Origin: Thermococcus profundus
GTDB taxonomy: Archaea > Methanobacteriota_B > Thermococci > Thermococcales > Thermococcaceae
Assembly: GCF_002214585.1 (NCBI RefSeq)
Contig: NZ_CP014862.1
Location: forward strand, 1,612,001 to 1,676,000
Length of the DNA stretch: 64,000 nucleotides
Direction: 5' to 3'
A model generated the notes under the pieces. That model saw only the letters and a list, made by a program, of their open reading frames with translations, had not been told where the DNA came from and searched no databases. The position numbers were made by a program, and so were the translations under genes. Position 1 is the first letter of the stretch. Each line of letters opens with the position of its first letter. Shown in pieces: positions 1 through 8,842 of the stretch.

Positions 1-1
1 C

Positions 2-367
2 GAGGTGCAGAGAGCGGTCTGGAAAGGGAAGCTCAAACACGGGATAGCGGTTGTCTTCACCCGACACACCACAACGGGTCTTATGATTAACGAACCAGAA
101 AGCGGCCTTCTAGAGGACTTCAAAGAGAAAATGAAGGAGCTGATTCCAAAGGGGGTCGGCTACAAACACGACAGGATAGACCACAACGCCCACTCCCACC
201 TCAGGGCGGGGCTGTTCCTGAACACGGAACTCGTCATTCCAGTGGACGAGGGGGAGCTCCTCCTCGGAACCTGGCAGAGGATACTCTTCGTTGAACTCGA
301 CGGCCCGAGGCACAGAAGGGTCTCAGTGATGCTCTGCCCCTGCAGGGAGTACCCAGAGGAAGAGTGA
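2..367 (+). CDS. YjbQ family protein (UPF0047), 5' end missing
   Basis: The reading frame is open from base 2, so the N-terminus lies outside the window; a GTG at 5 is unlikely to be the true start. The visible part is about 121 residues, roughly 15-20 short of the usual length. Family signatures are the Thr-rich TRHTTTGLMINE near the start, DHNAHSHLRAGL in the middle and GTWQRILFVELDGPRHRR near the end. YjbQ proteins are small cytoplasmic beta-rich trimers. Some complement thiamine-phosphate synthase mutants, but the native role in archaea is not settled. The next gene starts 40 bases downstream with its own TATA box (AAGCTTATC near 376), so the two need not be co-transcribed. Confidence 0.85.
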   Translation, partial: EVQRAVWKGKLKHGIAVVFTRHTTTGLMINEPESGLLEDFKEKMKELIPKGVGYKHDRIDHNAHSHLRAGLFLNTELVIPVDEGELLLGTWQRILFVELDGPRHRRVSVMLCPCREYPEEE

Positions 368-407
368 GGGCGAAAAGCTTATCATGTGAAACGCAGAGCA
401 CCTTCAG

Positions 408-770
408 ATGAGGGTAGTAAAGGTTCCCGGCAATGAAAGGATCGGGGTTGTCCCATACGGATCCGTTCCAGAGGTCGAGCTGGACATAGAGATCGTGCCC
501 AAGAAGGGGGAGCTGATAGTTCGGGTTACCAACCCCAACACGGTGAAGGTCGAGACGACCAACGAGATCGAGCTCTACGAGAAGAGCACTGGGTTCTGGA
601 GGAAGCTCGATCCGGGGATAGTCTTCATAGAGCGCAGGATAGTGCTGGTACCCGGGGAAACCTACGAGCAGAGGCTTCCCGTGGATCTGGAGCCCGGGAG
701 GTACAGGCTGGTGAAGTTCGCCTACGTCGGGGGGGCGAAGGTAAAGGTTGAGAAGGAGTTCAGGGTTTAG
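408..770 (+). CDS. Small Ig-like beta-sandwich protein, function unknown
   Basis: This is a 120-residue protein with no signal peptide or membrane segment. The order of alternating short strands, a central FWRKLDPG, then LVPGETYEQRLPVDLEPG and a terminal GRYRLVKFAY resembles the Big_14-like bacterial Ig fold, in which a Trp and a late G-x-YR-L-x-K are typical. I infer the fold only from that pattern. A TATA-like AAAGCTTATC lies about 29 bases before the ATG, so the mRNA is probably leaderless. The last 11 bases overlap the end of the convergent helicase gene (760-2676). No function can be assigned. Confidence 0.7.
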   Translation: MRVVKVPGNERIGVVPYGSVPEVELDIEIVPKKGELIVRVTNPNTVKVETTNEIELYEKSTGFWRKLDPGIVFIERRIVLVPGETYEQRLPVDLEPGRYRLVKFAYVGGAKVKVEKEFRV

Positions 771-2676
771 TCCAGAACCTCCTCAGATAGAGCCTCATCC
801 TGGCTAGATCCACTGGCTTCATCTCCTCTGTAATCCAGTCCGGGAGATCCTTTTTCACGTTCCTCCAGAGGACGCGGTAGTCAAGGATTATTATGCTTCC
901 CCTCTCCTCCGCTGAACGGTGAACCCTTCCAGCCGCCTGGACGAGCTTCCTGTGGGCGGGGAGGTAGTAGCCGTAGTATCGTCCTTTTCCAGGGAACTTC
1001 TTCTCAAAGTACCTTATCTGAGCCTCAATTCTGGGTGTGGGCCTCGCGTAGGGCAGACCGACCAAAACAACCCCGTTCATCTCGTCCCCGGAGTAGTCCT
1101 GTCCCTCGCTGTTCCTGCCCCCCATCACGCCGAGTAAAACCGCCCCGTTGGCCCTCGCGTGGGCCTTGAACTGGGCAACGAGAAGGTCGTTCTCCTTAGA
1201 GGAAGATCCCTGCTTTTCGATGAAGACCGCCTTACCGGTCTCCTCAAGCCTCACCTGGAGGTTGGCGGAGAGCAATCCTTGGAGAACCTCATATGAGGCA
1301 GTAAAAACTCCAACGTTCCTGGGGATAAACTTAACGGCCTCGACTATGTAGTCCGACATCCTCCGATAGGTATCCATCGACCTCTCATCTCCCCTCGTGG
1401 AGACGTCCCTGGCAACGAGGACGAGGGCGTTTTCCCTCTTCACCATCCTGGGGAACTTCTTCAGGCGAGAGTTCTCGATCCCCATAACGTCCCTGAAGGC
1501 TTCGAGCGGAGTCAGGGTTCCGGACATGAAAACCGCGCTCTGGACGTCTTTAACAAAGCTCAAGGCCCTTGAGGGATCCAACGCCACAAGTTCAAGGCTT
1601 AAGCCGCCGCTCCTGCTCATGAGGAAGAGATAGTCGTCCCTCCCGATGAGCGAGAGCCAGAGGAGGAGGAACTCACCAACCCTGCCTATGTAGGAGCGCG
1701 GGGGCTTCCCCTTCTCTATCCTGTCCTCCCTTATCGAATCTCCAACAGAAACCATCTCGTTCAGGGTCTTTACAAGCCAGCGGGTATCGAAGCCGAGGAC
1801 ATCGATCACGTGCGCGAAGACGAGCTCCGGCTGAACCGGGGCCTCCTCCACGTTTCTCTCGGACAGCTTCTCCTGGAAGAGGATCTCCAGACCGCGGCCC
1901 AGGATGCTGAGGAAGTTGGCTATCTCGTGCTCCCTGTACTCGTCAGCTTCTTTTATCGCCCTGTTGATGGTGTGGATGCTCATCCTGTCGCTCAAAGCTG
2001 AGATGGCCTGGTCAGGGAGGTTGTGGGCCTCGTCGAAGATTACTATCAGATCCGAGTAGTCGAGGTCGAGGTAGGTCAGAAAGTTCTCCCTGATAGAGGG
2101 GTTGAGCATGTAGAGGTAGCTCGCCACGATCACGTCAGCCTTGTGGGCAACGAGCCTAGTGACGTCGTAGGGGCATATCTCAAGCGTCTCCGCGTAGCTG
2201 AGGATCTCAGCCGGGTGGCTGGGACTTTCAAGGAAAAAGTGCGTGAGCTCGTCGAGCTCGGCCTTTTTCTTCTTCTCGTTCTCGTAAAACTGGCACTTGC
2301 CCGCTTTCCTCAGGTTCTTGCAGACGACCATCGCGGTATAGGCGTCGCTCGTGTACTCGCGCAGGTAGTTGTGGAGGCAGAGCTCCTTCCTGCTCCTCAT
2401 CTCAACGCCCGAAACCGGGGTTTTCTTCCTTATCTCCTTCAGCTCCTCGACAACCCTGTCCATCTGCCTGTGGGTTCTGGCTAGATAGAGAACCTTGTAG
2501 CCCATCTCCTTGGCATAGGGGAGAACGCCCGCGAGGACGCTTATCGTCTTTCCAAAGCCGGTCGGGGCTTCTATAATGACGTTCTCCCCGCTGGTGACGG
2601 CTTCCTGGACCAGCTCTATGAACTCAGCCTGGTGGGGTCTCGGTGATTTGTAGGGAAAGTATTCCAGATTCGCCAT
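760..2676 (-). CDS. XPD/Rad3-family ATP-dependent DNA helicase with Fe-S cluster
   Basis: At 638 residues this is the usual length for archaeal XPD. Walker A is EAPTGFGKT at residues 36-44. Four cysteines at about 100, 119, 128 and 168 are spaced as in the 4Fe-4S domain of XPD/FancJ helicases. Walker B is FDEAHNLPD, and a C-terminal helicase lobe ends with QAAGRVHRS (motif VI). XPD helicases unwind DNA 5'-3' and belong to superfamily 2. In archaea they are assigned to nucleotide excision repair, although partners are poorly defined. The ATG is preceded by a GGAGAG-type ribosome binding site. The gene converges on the Ig-like gene with an 11-base overlap and diverges from a small membrane protein at 2765. 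Confidence 0.93.
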   Translation of the reverse strand: MANLEYFPYKSPRPHQAEFIELVQEAVTSGENVIIEAPTGFGKTISVLAGVLPYAKEMGYKVLYLARTHRQMDRVVEELKEIRKKTPVSGVEMRSRKELCLHNYLREYTSDAYTAMVVCKNLRKAGKCQFYENEKKKKAELDELTHFFLESPSHPAEILSYAETLEICPYDVTRLVAHKADVIVASYLYMLNPSIRENFLTYLDLDYSDLIVIFDEAHNLPDQAISALSDRMSIHTINRAIKEADEYREHEIANFLSILGRGLEILFQEKLSERNVEEAPVQPELVFAHVIDVLGFDTRWLVKTLNEMVSVGDSIREDRIEKGKPPRSYIGRVGEFLLLWLSLIGRDDYLFLMSRSGGLSLELVALDPSRALSFVKDVQSAVFMSGTLTPLEAFRDVMGIENSRLKKFPRMVKRENALVLVARDVSTRGDERSMDTYRRMSDYIVEAVKFIPRNVGVFTASYEVLQGLLSANLQVRLEETGKAVFIEKQGSSSKENDLLVAQFKAHARANGAVLLGVMGGRNSEGQDYSGDEMNGVVLVGLPYARPTPRIEAQIRYFEKKFPGKGRYYGYYLPAHRKLVQAAGRVHRSAEERGSIIILDYRVLWRNVKKDLPDWITEEMKPVDLARMRLYLRRFWTKP

Positions 2677-2764
2677 GGTCTCTCCAGATGGGTTGGGGGG
2701 CAGGCTTTTAATTTTTCCCCGCTAAAGTTTTTAAGAGGGAGACCCACTCACTACGGCGATAAAG

Positions 2765-3067
2765 ATGGACGAGGACAGGGCGCTGAAGATCATCGAATAC
2801 GGCATCGAGGCCCTTTTGATAGGCTGGTTCACGTACCTCTTCGCTTACCAGAACTACCTCCTCTACAGGTGGCACAGGGGGCTCCCGCTTCCCTCAAAGT
2901 TTCCGTCCCTCCTACTCGGGATAGCGGCGGGTGCGGGATTCCTGGCGTATGAACTGTGGAAGATGAAGAAAACCCCCTCACAATCGCAGGCACCCGTGGA
3001 AAAACCCTCTCCAGAGGCAGCAGGAGAAACCGATGAAACTCAAGACCACAACAATCCAGGAGAATGA
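2765..3067 (+). CDS. Small two-helix membrane protein, unknown
   Basis: This is a 100-residue protein with two predicted membrane helices, roughly residues 12-32 (ending FTYLFAYQNYLLY) and 47-64 (LLLGIAAGAGFLAYEL). They are joined by a short basic loop, and a polar Pro/Glu/Gln-rich tail of about 35 residues follows. No family is recognised. The promoter AAAGTTTTTAAGAG lies near 2722-2735, about 30 bases before the ATG, giving a nearly leaderless transcript. The gene is transcribed away from the XPD-like helicase and converges on the aminopeptidase gene at 3115. Confidence 0.65.
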   Translation: MDEDRALKIIEYGIEALLIGWFTYLFAYQNYLLYRWHRGLPLPSKFPSLLLGIAAGAGFLAYELWKMKKTPSQSQAPVEKPSPEAAGETDETQDHNNPGE

Positions 3068-3114
3068 TAGAGTCAGGTGCTGTTCTGGACGTCATAAAGA
3101 AATGAAGGAAAGGT

Positions 3115-4176
<1,062 letters not shown>

Positions 4177-4316
4177 TTAGATTTCCATCTGAATGTGGTG
4201 CGCGAGATATTTAAGGTTTTAGGTGGGAGAGCAGTCCCTCAAGGGTTAGGCAGTCATCGCAGTTTCTCTGAAGTTATTGCCACAAGGACAGACGTAGTCA
4301 TGTTCCCCAGTTGTGG

Positions 4317-4386
4317 AATTTCATGATTATCCTCCAACTGGATTATCCAGTACTGGACAAAAATTCGATGCTAATGTCATGAAATT
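4317..4386. repeat. Spaced 10-bp inverted repeat between aminopeptidase and 4385 gene
   Basis: AATTTCATGA at 4317-4326 is matched by TCATGAAATT at 4377-4386, with a smaller palindrome CTGGAT-T-ATCCAG between them. The stretch 4216-4384 holds no convincing gene. The right arm runs just into the stop codon of the leftward gene ending at 4385, so it could act as a bidirectional transcript end, or it could be the residue of a small element. Nothing else is seen in this gap. Confidence 0.35.
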
Positions 4387-4981
4387 AGGGATAAATCCTC
4401 ACCCCCATCGCCCTCTCGCCGTTGTCGTAAATCTCCTTGATTTTGAAGAGGTATGCGGGCGTTCTCTTCCAGTCTCTCGGCTTCTCCGGCCGGTGAAATG
4501 TGTCGTGGACGGCGTTGGTGTACTCCCAGACTTCATCTCCTTCATGAACCTCAACCTCACAGCGAACTTCGTATGAGGTGCTCGGAGGAGTGAAGAAGAG
4601 CACCGTCGCTTCTTTGCTTCCTCCAGTGACGTTCGTCCATGTGTGCTTTTTGGCCAGCTCAAGGGACACCAGCTTGGTGAAGTCAATCTTTTCCCTCACG
4701 TAGATCTCGTTGAGAAGAAAGTTGAGGGCTTCTCTGGGGTTGTAAGGTCTTCTCAGCTCCTCGCGGAGCTTCTGGAGGGTTTCTTCCAGGTATTCCTCCT
4801 TGTGAATAAAGCCTATCCCCTTGATCGACCCGTTCGGCCCTGCTTTGCCACAGGTTATTATCGCCGGGTTGTGCCTCGTGAAGCCGAGCAGTATCGAGGG
4901 GTCAAACCTCCCCTCCGCCAGCTTCCTTATTCCAGCCACCCTCTCCTCAAAGGCGTATTTAATGAACTCCTCCGGTATCAT
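4385..4981 (-). CDS. Conserved hypothetical protein
   Basis: The product is a 198-residue soluble protein with mixed alpha/beta composition and no membrane segment. The start MIPEEFIKYAFE is preceded by GGTGGTTCG; an open frame upstream of it (to 5038) lacks coding character and overlaps the promoter of sfsA. Recognisable stretches such as HTWTNVTGGSKEATVLFFTPP and EYTNAVHDTFHRP do not place it in a family I know. It diverges from sfsA, whose start is 59 bases away, so the two share a short promoter region. Confidence 0.6.
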   Translation of the reverse strand: MIPEEFIKYAFEERVAGIRKLAEGRFDPSILLGFTRHNPAIITCGKAGPNGSIKGIGFIHKEEYLEETLQKLREELRRPYNPREALNFLLNEIYVREKIDFTKLVSLELAKKHTWTNVTGGSKEATVLFFTPPSTSYEVRCEVEVHEGDEVWEYTNAVHDTFHRPEKPRDWKRTPAYLFKIKEIYDNGERAMGVRIYP

Positions 4982-5040
4982 CGAACCACCGTTTAAGTTT
5001 GCCCCTAAAATTAAAAACGTCTTTCGGTGCAGTAACACCT

Positions 5041-5754
5041 ATGAAGAAACCCGTCCTGATGAAACTCGATGTTGTTCCATGCAAATTCATCGAGAGGCTC
5101 AACCGCTTCGTTGCCCTCGTTGAGGTAAACGGCGAAATCAGAAAGGCCCTTGTAACGAATACTGGCCGCCTTGAGGAGTTCATGGTTGAAGGAAGAAAGG
5201 CCTTCTGCACGCCTAAGAGCGGGGGGAAGACGGACTTCGTTTTGGTGGCCTTCGAGGATTTGGGGGATAAGGGAGCGATAATAGACACCAGAACGCAGGC
5301 TAAGGCCTTTGAGAGGGCCGTTGAACTCGGTCTGGTCCCCTGGTTGAAGGACTGCTCCATAAAAAGGAAGGAGATAACCGTTGGAAAATCCCGCCTGGAT
5401 TATCTCTTCGAGTGCCCCGGCGGTGAATTCTACGCCGAGATGAAGAGCGCGGTTTTGCGGGGCGGTGAAAGGGGAGAGTATGCGATGTACCCCGACTGCC
5501 CGAGCGTGAGGGGGCAGAAGCACATACGGGAGCTGATAGAGCTTTCCAGTTCTGGAAAGAGGGCGATGATTTTCTTCATAGGTGCGATGCCCAGCGTTGA
5601 GAAGTTCAAACCCTACGAGAAGGGCGACCCGGAGATAGCGAGGCTCCTGAAAGAGGCCAAGAAAGCAGGGGTAGAGGTCTACGCGCTGAGCATTGCGCTG
5701 TTGCCCAGCGGAGAAATAACCCTGGAGAGTCCAGAATTGGAAATTGAGGTTTAG
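5041..5754 (+). CDS. sfsA: SfsA family protein (nucleic-acid binding / nuclease fold)
   Basis: The 237-residue length is normal for SfsA. An N-terminal OB-like part contains RFVALVEVNG and ALVTNTGRLEEF. A PD-(D/E)xK-like core follows with SRLDYLFECPGGEFYAEMKSAVL, where Asp, Glu and Lys sit in the nuclease arrangement. The third part is CPSVRGQKHIRELIEL. SfsA was named for sugar fermentation stimulation in E. coli. Its fold suggests a DNA- or RNA-acting enzyme, but the archaeal substrate is unknown. The start MKKPVLMKLDVV is chosen because the upstream codons are atypical. The gene converges on rpoP with 4 bases between the stop codons. Confidence 0.85.
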   Translation: MKKPVLMKLDVVPCKFIERLNRFVALVEVNGEIRKALVTNTGRLEEFMVEGRKAFCTPKSGGKTDFVLVAFEDLGDKGAIIDTRTQAKAFERAVELGLVPWLKDCSIKRKEITVGKSRLDYLFECPGGEFYAEMKSAVLRGGERGEYAMYPDCPSVRGQKHIRELIELSSSGKRAMIFFIGAMPSVEKFKPYEKGDPEIARLLKEAKKAGVEVYALSIALLPSGEITLESPELEIEV

Positions 5755-5758
5755 GCAG

Positions 5759-5908
5759 TCAGATGGCCTTGACGCGCCTGGCCACGCGGGGCCTGGGCTT
5801 GTAGAGTATCTTGCTGCCGCAGTAGGGGCAGCGGACTTCCCTTGTGTTCTCGAGGTCGAGCTCGACCTCCCTTCCGCACTTTGCGCAGCGGTAAACGGCC
5901 ATAACCAT
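5759..5908 (-). CDS. rpoP: DNA-directed RNA polymerase subunit P (Rpb12-like)
   Basis: This is a 49-residue protein, MVMAVYRCAKCGRE... to RRVKAI. Cys8, Cys11, Cys27 and Cys30 form one zinc ribbon, and an Arg/Lys-rich tail KPRPRVARRVKAI follows. This matches archaeal RpoP, the counterpart of eukaryotic Rpb12, which stabilises the polymerase and helps open-complex formation. An alternative start two codons downstream (MAVYRC) is also possible. The gene lies 25 bases downstream of the L37Ae gene on the same strand, the usual archaeal pairing, and is probably co-transcribed with it. Confidence 0.93.
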   Translation of the reverse strand: MVMAVYRCAKCGREVELDLENTREVRCPYCGSKILYKPRPRVARRVKAI

Positions 5909-5933
5909 AGCTACCACCCGAAGATAAAAGGGA

Positions 5934-6194
5934 TCAGGCCTTGGAGGCCGTAACGCGCTTGGCGACCTTTCCAGCAGGGGTGGTCGGCAGGTAGGCGCCT
6001 CCGGCGAAGGTAGCGCCGCACTTCTGGCACTGCCATATTCCAGTGCTTATCCTCCTAACGGCCTTCCTTCCGCAGACCGGGCAGACGTGCTTCTGCTTCA
6101 TTTTGGCCTCAACGGCCGCGACCCTTCTCCTTATCTTGAGACCGTACCTGGGACCAAACCTTCCAGCTGAACCGACCTTGACAGTCCTTCCCAT
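5934..6194 (-). CDS. rpl37ae: Large-subunit ribosomal protein L37Ae (eL43)
   Basis: The 86-residue protein begins [18 protein letters not shown] and carries a zinc ribbon at Cys38, Cys41, Cys56 and Cys59 (CPVCGRK and CQKCGAT). This is diagnostic for eL43, a 50S protein that binds 23S rRNA. The start is set by GAGGTGA a few bases upstream; earlier in-frame GTG/ATG codons overlap that site. The promoter GGTTTATAAAACG at about 6252-6264 (reverse strand) sits back to back with the promoter of the small modifier gene. It leads the L37Ae-RpoP operon. Confidence 0.95.
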   Translation of the reverse strand: MGRTVKVGSAGRFGPRYGLKIRRRVAAVEAKMKQKHVCPVCGRKAVRRISTGIWQCQKCGATFAGGAYLPTTPAGKVAKRVTASKA

Positions 6195-6251
6195 GATCAT
6201 CACCTCTAACCATCAACCGCTTTTCACGACTGTTGGGTTTTTCAGGGGACG

Positions 6252-6295
6252 TTTTATAAACCTTTGCATGATCGGAAGAGCCCATTGGGTTTATA
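6252..6295. promoter_or_regulatory. Divergent TATA boxes for rpl37ae and the ubiquitin-like gene
   Basis: Reading leftward, TTTATAAAACG at about 6252-6262 is a strong archaeal TATA box for the L37Ae-RpoP operon. Reading rightward, GGGTTTATAAGACC at about 6283-6296 is a TATA box about 40 bases before the small-modifier ATG. The two boxes are about 30 bases apart in a 134-base gap, so pre-initiation complexes on the two promoters could interfere with each other. Confidence 0.7.
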
Positions 6296-6328
6296 AGACC
6301 GGAACCCCAGATTGGGGCGGTGGTGGGA

Positions 6329-6532
6329 ATGATAAGGGTGAAGGTTCTCGGAAGGGGCATTGAGAGGGAAATAGAGTGGAGAAAGGGGCTCCTAGTAAAG
6401 GATGTCCTGCGCGAGGTCGGCTTCAACACGGAGAGCGCGATAGCGAGGGTGAACGGAAGGGTCGCATTGGAAGATGAACCAGTAAAGGACGGGGATTCCG
6501 TGGAGGTAATTCCCGTGGTCTCGGGGGGATGA
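6329..6532 (+). CDS. Ubiquitin-like small archaeal modifier (MoaD/ThiS fold)
   Basis: This is a 67-residue beta-grasp protein. It starts MIRVKVLGRGIEREIEW after a GGTGGTGGG ribosome binding site and ends EVIPVVSGG; the C-terminal Gly-Gly is the site that is adenylated by an E1-like enzyme. Such proteins act as sulfur carriers for tRNA thiolation or molybdopterin, and in archaea can be conjugated to lysines (sampylation) to target proteins to the proteasome. No E1 gene lies in the window. A PAC2-family gene sits 1.4 kb downstream, though in a separate transcript. Confidence 0.85.
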   Translation: MIRVKVLGRGIEREIEWRKGLLVKDVLREVGFNTESAIARVNGRVALEDEPVKDGDSVEVIPVVSGG

Positions 6533-6614
6533 TTTCGACTATCGCCGATTTCATTATTGGCATTAAGCGAAAACTTTTTAAGTTTCCAGCGCGCTATAAC
6601 TTCCGGTGAACAGC

Positions 6615-6830
6615 ATGGAGTCGGGAATAAAATTGTTAAAACGCAGGCTTGACGTTGTGAAGAAGCAGAAGGAGTACCTCATTCTCGAGGAAGCAAAACT
6701 CGTGAGGATGGCCCGTCAGAGGGAGAAGGTAGCCCACAAGCTTGAGAGGGTCAAGAAGGAGAAGTTCCGCGTTCTGGCGGAGGAGGCAAAGCTCCTGAGG
6801 GTCATCAAGCAGAGCGCAAGGCCGGCCTGA
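6615..6830 (+). CDS. Small coiled-coil protein made of two tandem repeats
   Basis: The 71-residue, Lys/Glu/Leu-rich protein is probably entirely helical. Residues 12-35 and 43-66 are copies of one repeat: L-(D/E)-x-V-K-K-(Q/E)-K, then L-x-E-E-A-K-L, then R-(M/V)-x-x-Q, offset by 31 residues. The ATG at 6615 is preceded by GGTG; an in-frame GTG at 6606 overlaps that site. The promoter AAAACTTTTTAAG lies near 6568-6580. No known family is recognised. Its strongly basic-acidic helical make-up suggests a helical hairpin that oligomerises or binds RNA or a ribosome-linked partner; this is only inference from sequence and neighbourhood. Confidence 0.7.
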   Translation: MESGIKLLKRRLDVVKKQKEYLILEEAKLVRMARQREKVAHKLERVKKEKFRVLAEEAKLLRVIKQSARPA

Positions 6831-6924
6831 TTCTTCCCAATTTTCGGATTTTCCGGTTACACTCCACAACTTTAAAAAGGCTTTTCTCGTAGGTTTAGCG
6901 GGATAAAGATAAGAGGTGATTCTC

Positions 6925-7752
6925 ATGCCAAGGAAGGCCAGAGAGTATCCCGAAGAGGGGGAGTTCGTCGTTGCCACCGTTAAGAACATTCACCCTTACG
7001 GTGCTTTCCTCAAACTCGACGAGTACCCGGGTAAGGAGGGCTTCATGCACATAAGTGAGGTGGCCCCGACCTGGGTGAAGAACATCAGAGACTTCATCAA
7101 GGAAGGTCAGAAAATAGTCGCCAAGGTCATCCGCGTTGACCCCAGCAAGGGGCACATTGATTTGAGCCTCAAGAGGGTGAACCAGCAGCAGAGGAAGGCC
7201 AAGCTCCAGGAGTACAAGAGGGCGCAGAAGGCCGAGAACCTGCTCAAGATGGCGGCGGAGAAGCTTGGGAAGGACTTCGATACTGCCTGGAGAGAAGTTT
7301 GGGTTCCCCTTGAAGAGGAGTACGGGGAAGTGTATGCCGCCTTTGAGGACGCCGCCCAGAACGGGATTGAAGTCCTAAAGGACATAATAAGCGACGAGTG
7401 GATTGAAGCCCTCAGGCCGATAATAGAGGCGTACGTCGAGATCCCAACGGTTACGATAGATGCGGAGTTCGAGATAACCGTTCCGAAGCCGAACGGGATA
7501 GAGATAATCAGGGAGGCCCTGATAAGGGCCAGGGACAGGGCCAACGAAGACAAAGAAGTGAAGGTCAAGTTCTCATACCAGGGCGCCCCGAGGTACAGGA
7601 TAGACATCACGGCGCCAGACTACTACAAGGCCGAGGAGGTTCTTGAGGACATAGCGGAGGAGATCCTCAGGGTCATCAAGGAAGCCGGGGGAGAGGCGAC
7701 GCTGATAAGGAAGGAGAAGCGCATTAAGAAGGTCAAGAAGAGGGGTTCCTGA
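6925..7752 (+). CDS. eif2a: Translation initiation factor aIF2 subunit alpha
   Basis: This 275-residue protein is the alpha subunit of the aIF2 heterotrimer, which brings initiator Met-tRNA to the small subunit. An S1-type OB domain (residues about 8-85) contains FVVATVKNIHPYGAFLKL and GHIDLSLKRVN. A helical domain follows, then an alpha/beta C-terminal domain with GIEIIREALI and YRIDITAPDYYKAEEVLE. The ATG is preceded by GAGGTGAT; the promoter ACTTTAAAAAGG lies near 6870. Its stop codon overlaps the nop10 ATG (TGATG), and the PAC2 gene follows two bases after nop10, making a three-gene operon. Confidence 0.97.
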   Translation: MPRKAREYPEEGEFVVATVKNIHPYGAFLKLDEYPGKEGFMHISEVAPTWVKNIRDFIKEGQKIVAKVIRVDPSKGHIDLSLKRVNQQQRKAKLQEYKRAQKAENLLKMAAEKLGKDFDTAWREVWVPLEEEYGEVYAAFEDAAQNGIEVLKDIISDEWIEALRPIIEAYVEIPTVTIDAEFEITVPKPNGIEIIREALIRARDRANEDKEVKVKFSYQGAPRYRIDITAPDYYKAEEVLEDIAEEILRVIKEAGGEATLIRKEKRIKKVKKRGS

Positions 7753-7931
7753 TGCACTTCAGGATAAGGAAGTGCCCAAACTGCGGCAGGTACACACTCA
7801 AGGAGGTCTGCCCTGTCTGCGGGGCTAAAACCAAGGTAGCCCACCCGCCGCGCTTCTCACCGGAGGATCCCTACGGGGAGTACCGCAGAAGGCTGAAGCG
7901 CGAGCAGATGGGCATAGCGAGGGGGGAGTGA
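7752..7931 (+). CDS. nop10: Nop10, H/ACA ribonucleoprotein and ribosome biogenesis protein
   Basis: This is a 59-residue protein. Cys8, Cys11, Cys20 and Cys23 (KCPNCGRYTLKEVCPVCG) form the zinc knuckle of archaeal Nop10, and HPPRFSPEDPYGEYRRRLK is the conserved linker and helix that packs on the pseudouridine synthase Cbf5. Nop10, with Cbf5, Gar1 and L7Ae, forms H/ACA particles. The ATG overlaps the aIF2-alpha stop, the arrangement usual in archaea. A candidate H/ACA guide RNA occurs in this same window at 52789-52848. Confidence 0.96.
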   Translation: MHFRIRKCPNCGRYTLKEVCPVCGAKTKVAHPPRFSPEDPYGEYRRRLKREQMGIARGE

Positions 7932-7932
7932 G

Positions 7933-8736
7933 ATGAAGGAGTCGTTCGTGTACATGCTCGAGAGGCCAAAGCTTAGGGATCCCGTCTTCATCGAGGGGCT
8001 CCCTGGAATAGGTCTCGTCGGAAAGCTCGCCGCGGATCACCTTATACAGGAGCTCAACGCGGTCAAGTTCGCCGAGCTCTACTCACCGCACTTCATGCAC
8101 CAGGTTCTCATCAAGAAGGGCTCGATAGTAGAGCTGATGAAGAACGAGTTCTACTACTGGAAGAATCCGGACGAAGAAGGAAGGGACGTCATCATAATCA
8201 CCGGCGACCAGCAGGTTCCGCCAACCGACAGCCCCGGCCACTACGAGGTCGTTGGGAAGATGCTGGACTTCGTCAGCGAGCTGGGGGTCAGGGAGATAAT
8301 CACCATGGGCGGCTATCAGGTGCCGGAGCTCCAGGGTGAGCCGAGGGTTCTCGCAGCCGTAACCCACGAGGAGCTCGTTGAGTACTACAGGAAGAAGCTT
8401 GAGGACTGCAAAGTCGAAGTTGTCTGGAGAGAGGATGAAGGAGGGGCAATAGTCGGCGCCGCCGGCCTGCTCCTCGGCATCGGCAAGCTCCGCTCAATGT
8501 ACGGCATAAGCCTCCTGGGGGAGAGCCTCGGATACATAGTCGATCCGAAAGCCGCTAAGGCCGTCCTTTCTGCCGTAACGAAGATCCTCGGAATACAGGT
8601 GGACATGTCGGCCCTCGACGAGAGGGCCAAGGAGACCGAGGAGATCCTCAAGAAGGTCCAGGAGATGCAGAGGGCGATGCTGGAGCAGGGCATGCCCCAG
8701 TCAACGCAGGAGGAAGAGGACAGGGGCTACCTTTGA
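7933..8736 (+). CDS. PAC2-family protein (proteasome assembly chaperone-like)
   Basis: The 267-residue protein opens with DPVFIEGLPGIGLVGKLAADHLI, the typical PAC2/DUF75 N-terminus, followed by TGDQQVPP and REIITMGGYQVPEL. The last 40 residues are charged and helical with KETEEILKKVQEMQRAM, resembling the C-terminal tail by which archaeal Pba proteins contact the proteasome 20S core. Which of the archaeal PbaA/PbaB-type proteins it corresponds to cannot be settled here. The ATG follows the nop10 stop directly, with GGGGGGAGTGAG upstream, so it is the last gene of the aIF2-alpha operon. Confidence 0.85.
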   Translation: MKESFVYMLERPKLRDPVFIEGLPGIGLVGKLAADHLIQELNAVKFAELYSPHFMHQVLIKKGSIVELMKNEFYYWKNPDEEGRDVIIITGDQQVPPTDSPGHYEVVGKMLDFVSELGVREIITMGGYQVPELQGEPRVLAAVTHEELVEYYRKKLEDCKVEVVWREDEGGAIVGAAGLLLGIGKLRSMYGISLLGESLGYIVDPKAAKAVLSAVTKILGIQVDMSALDERAKETEEILKKVQEMQRAMLEQGMPQSTQEEEDRGYL

Positions 8737-8842
8737 ACCTCCTTTCATAACTTTCCTCGCAGTTTCAATACCCTGACTGAGAACTACAGCCCGAAAGTCC
8801 CTAGAACATAGAAAGGTTAAACAGCCAAAAAAAATGGAAAAC

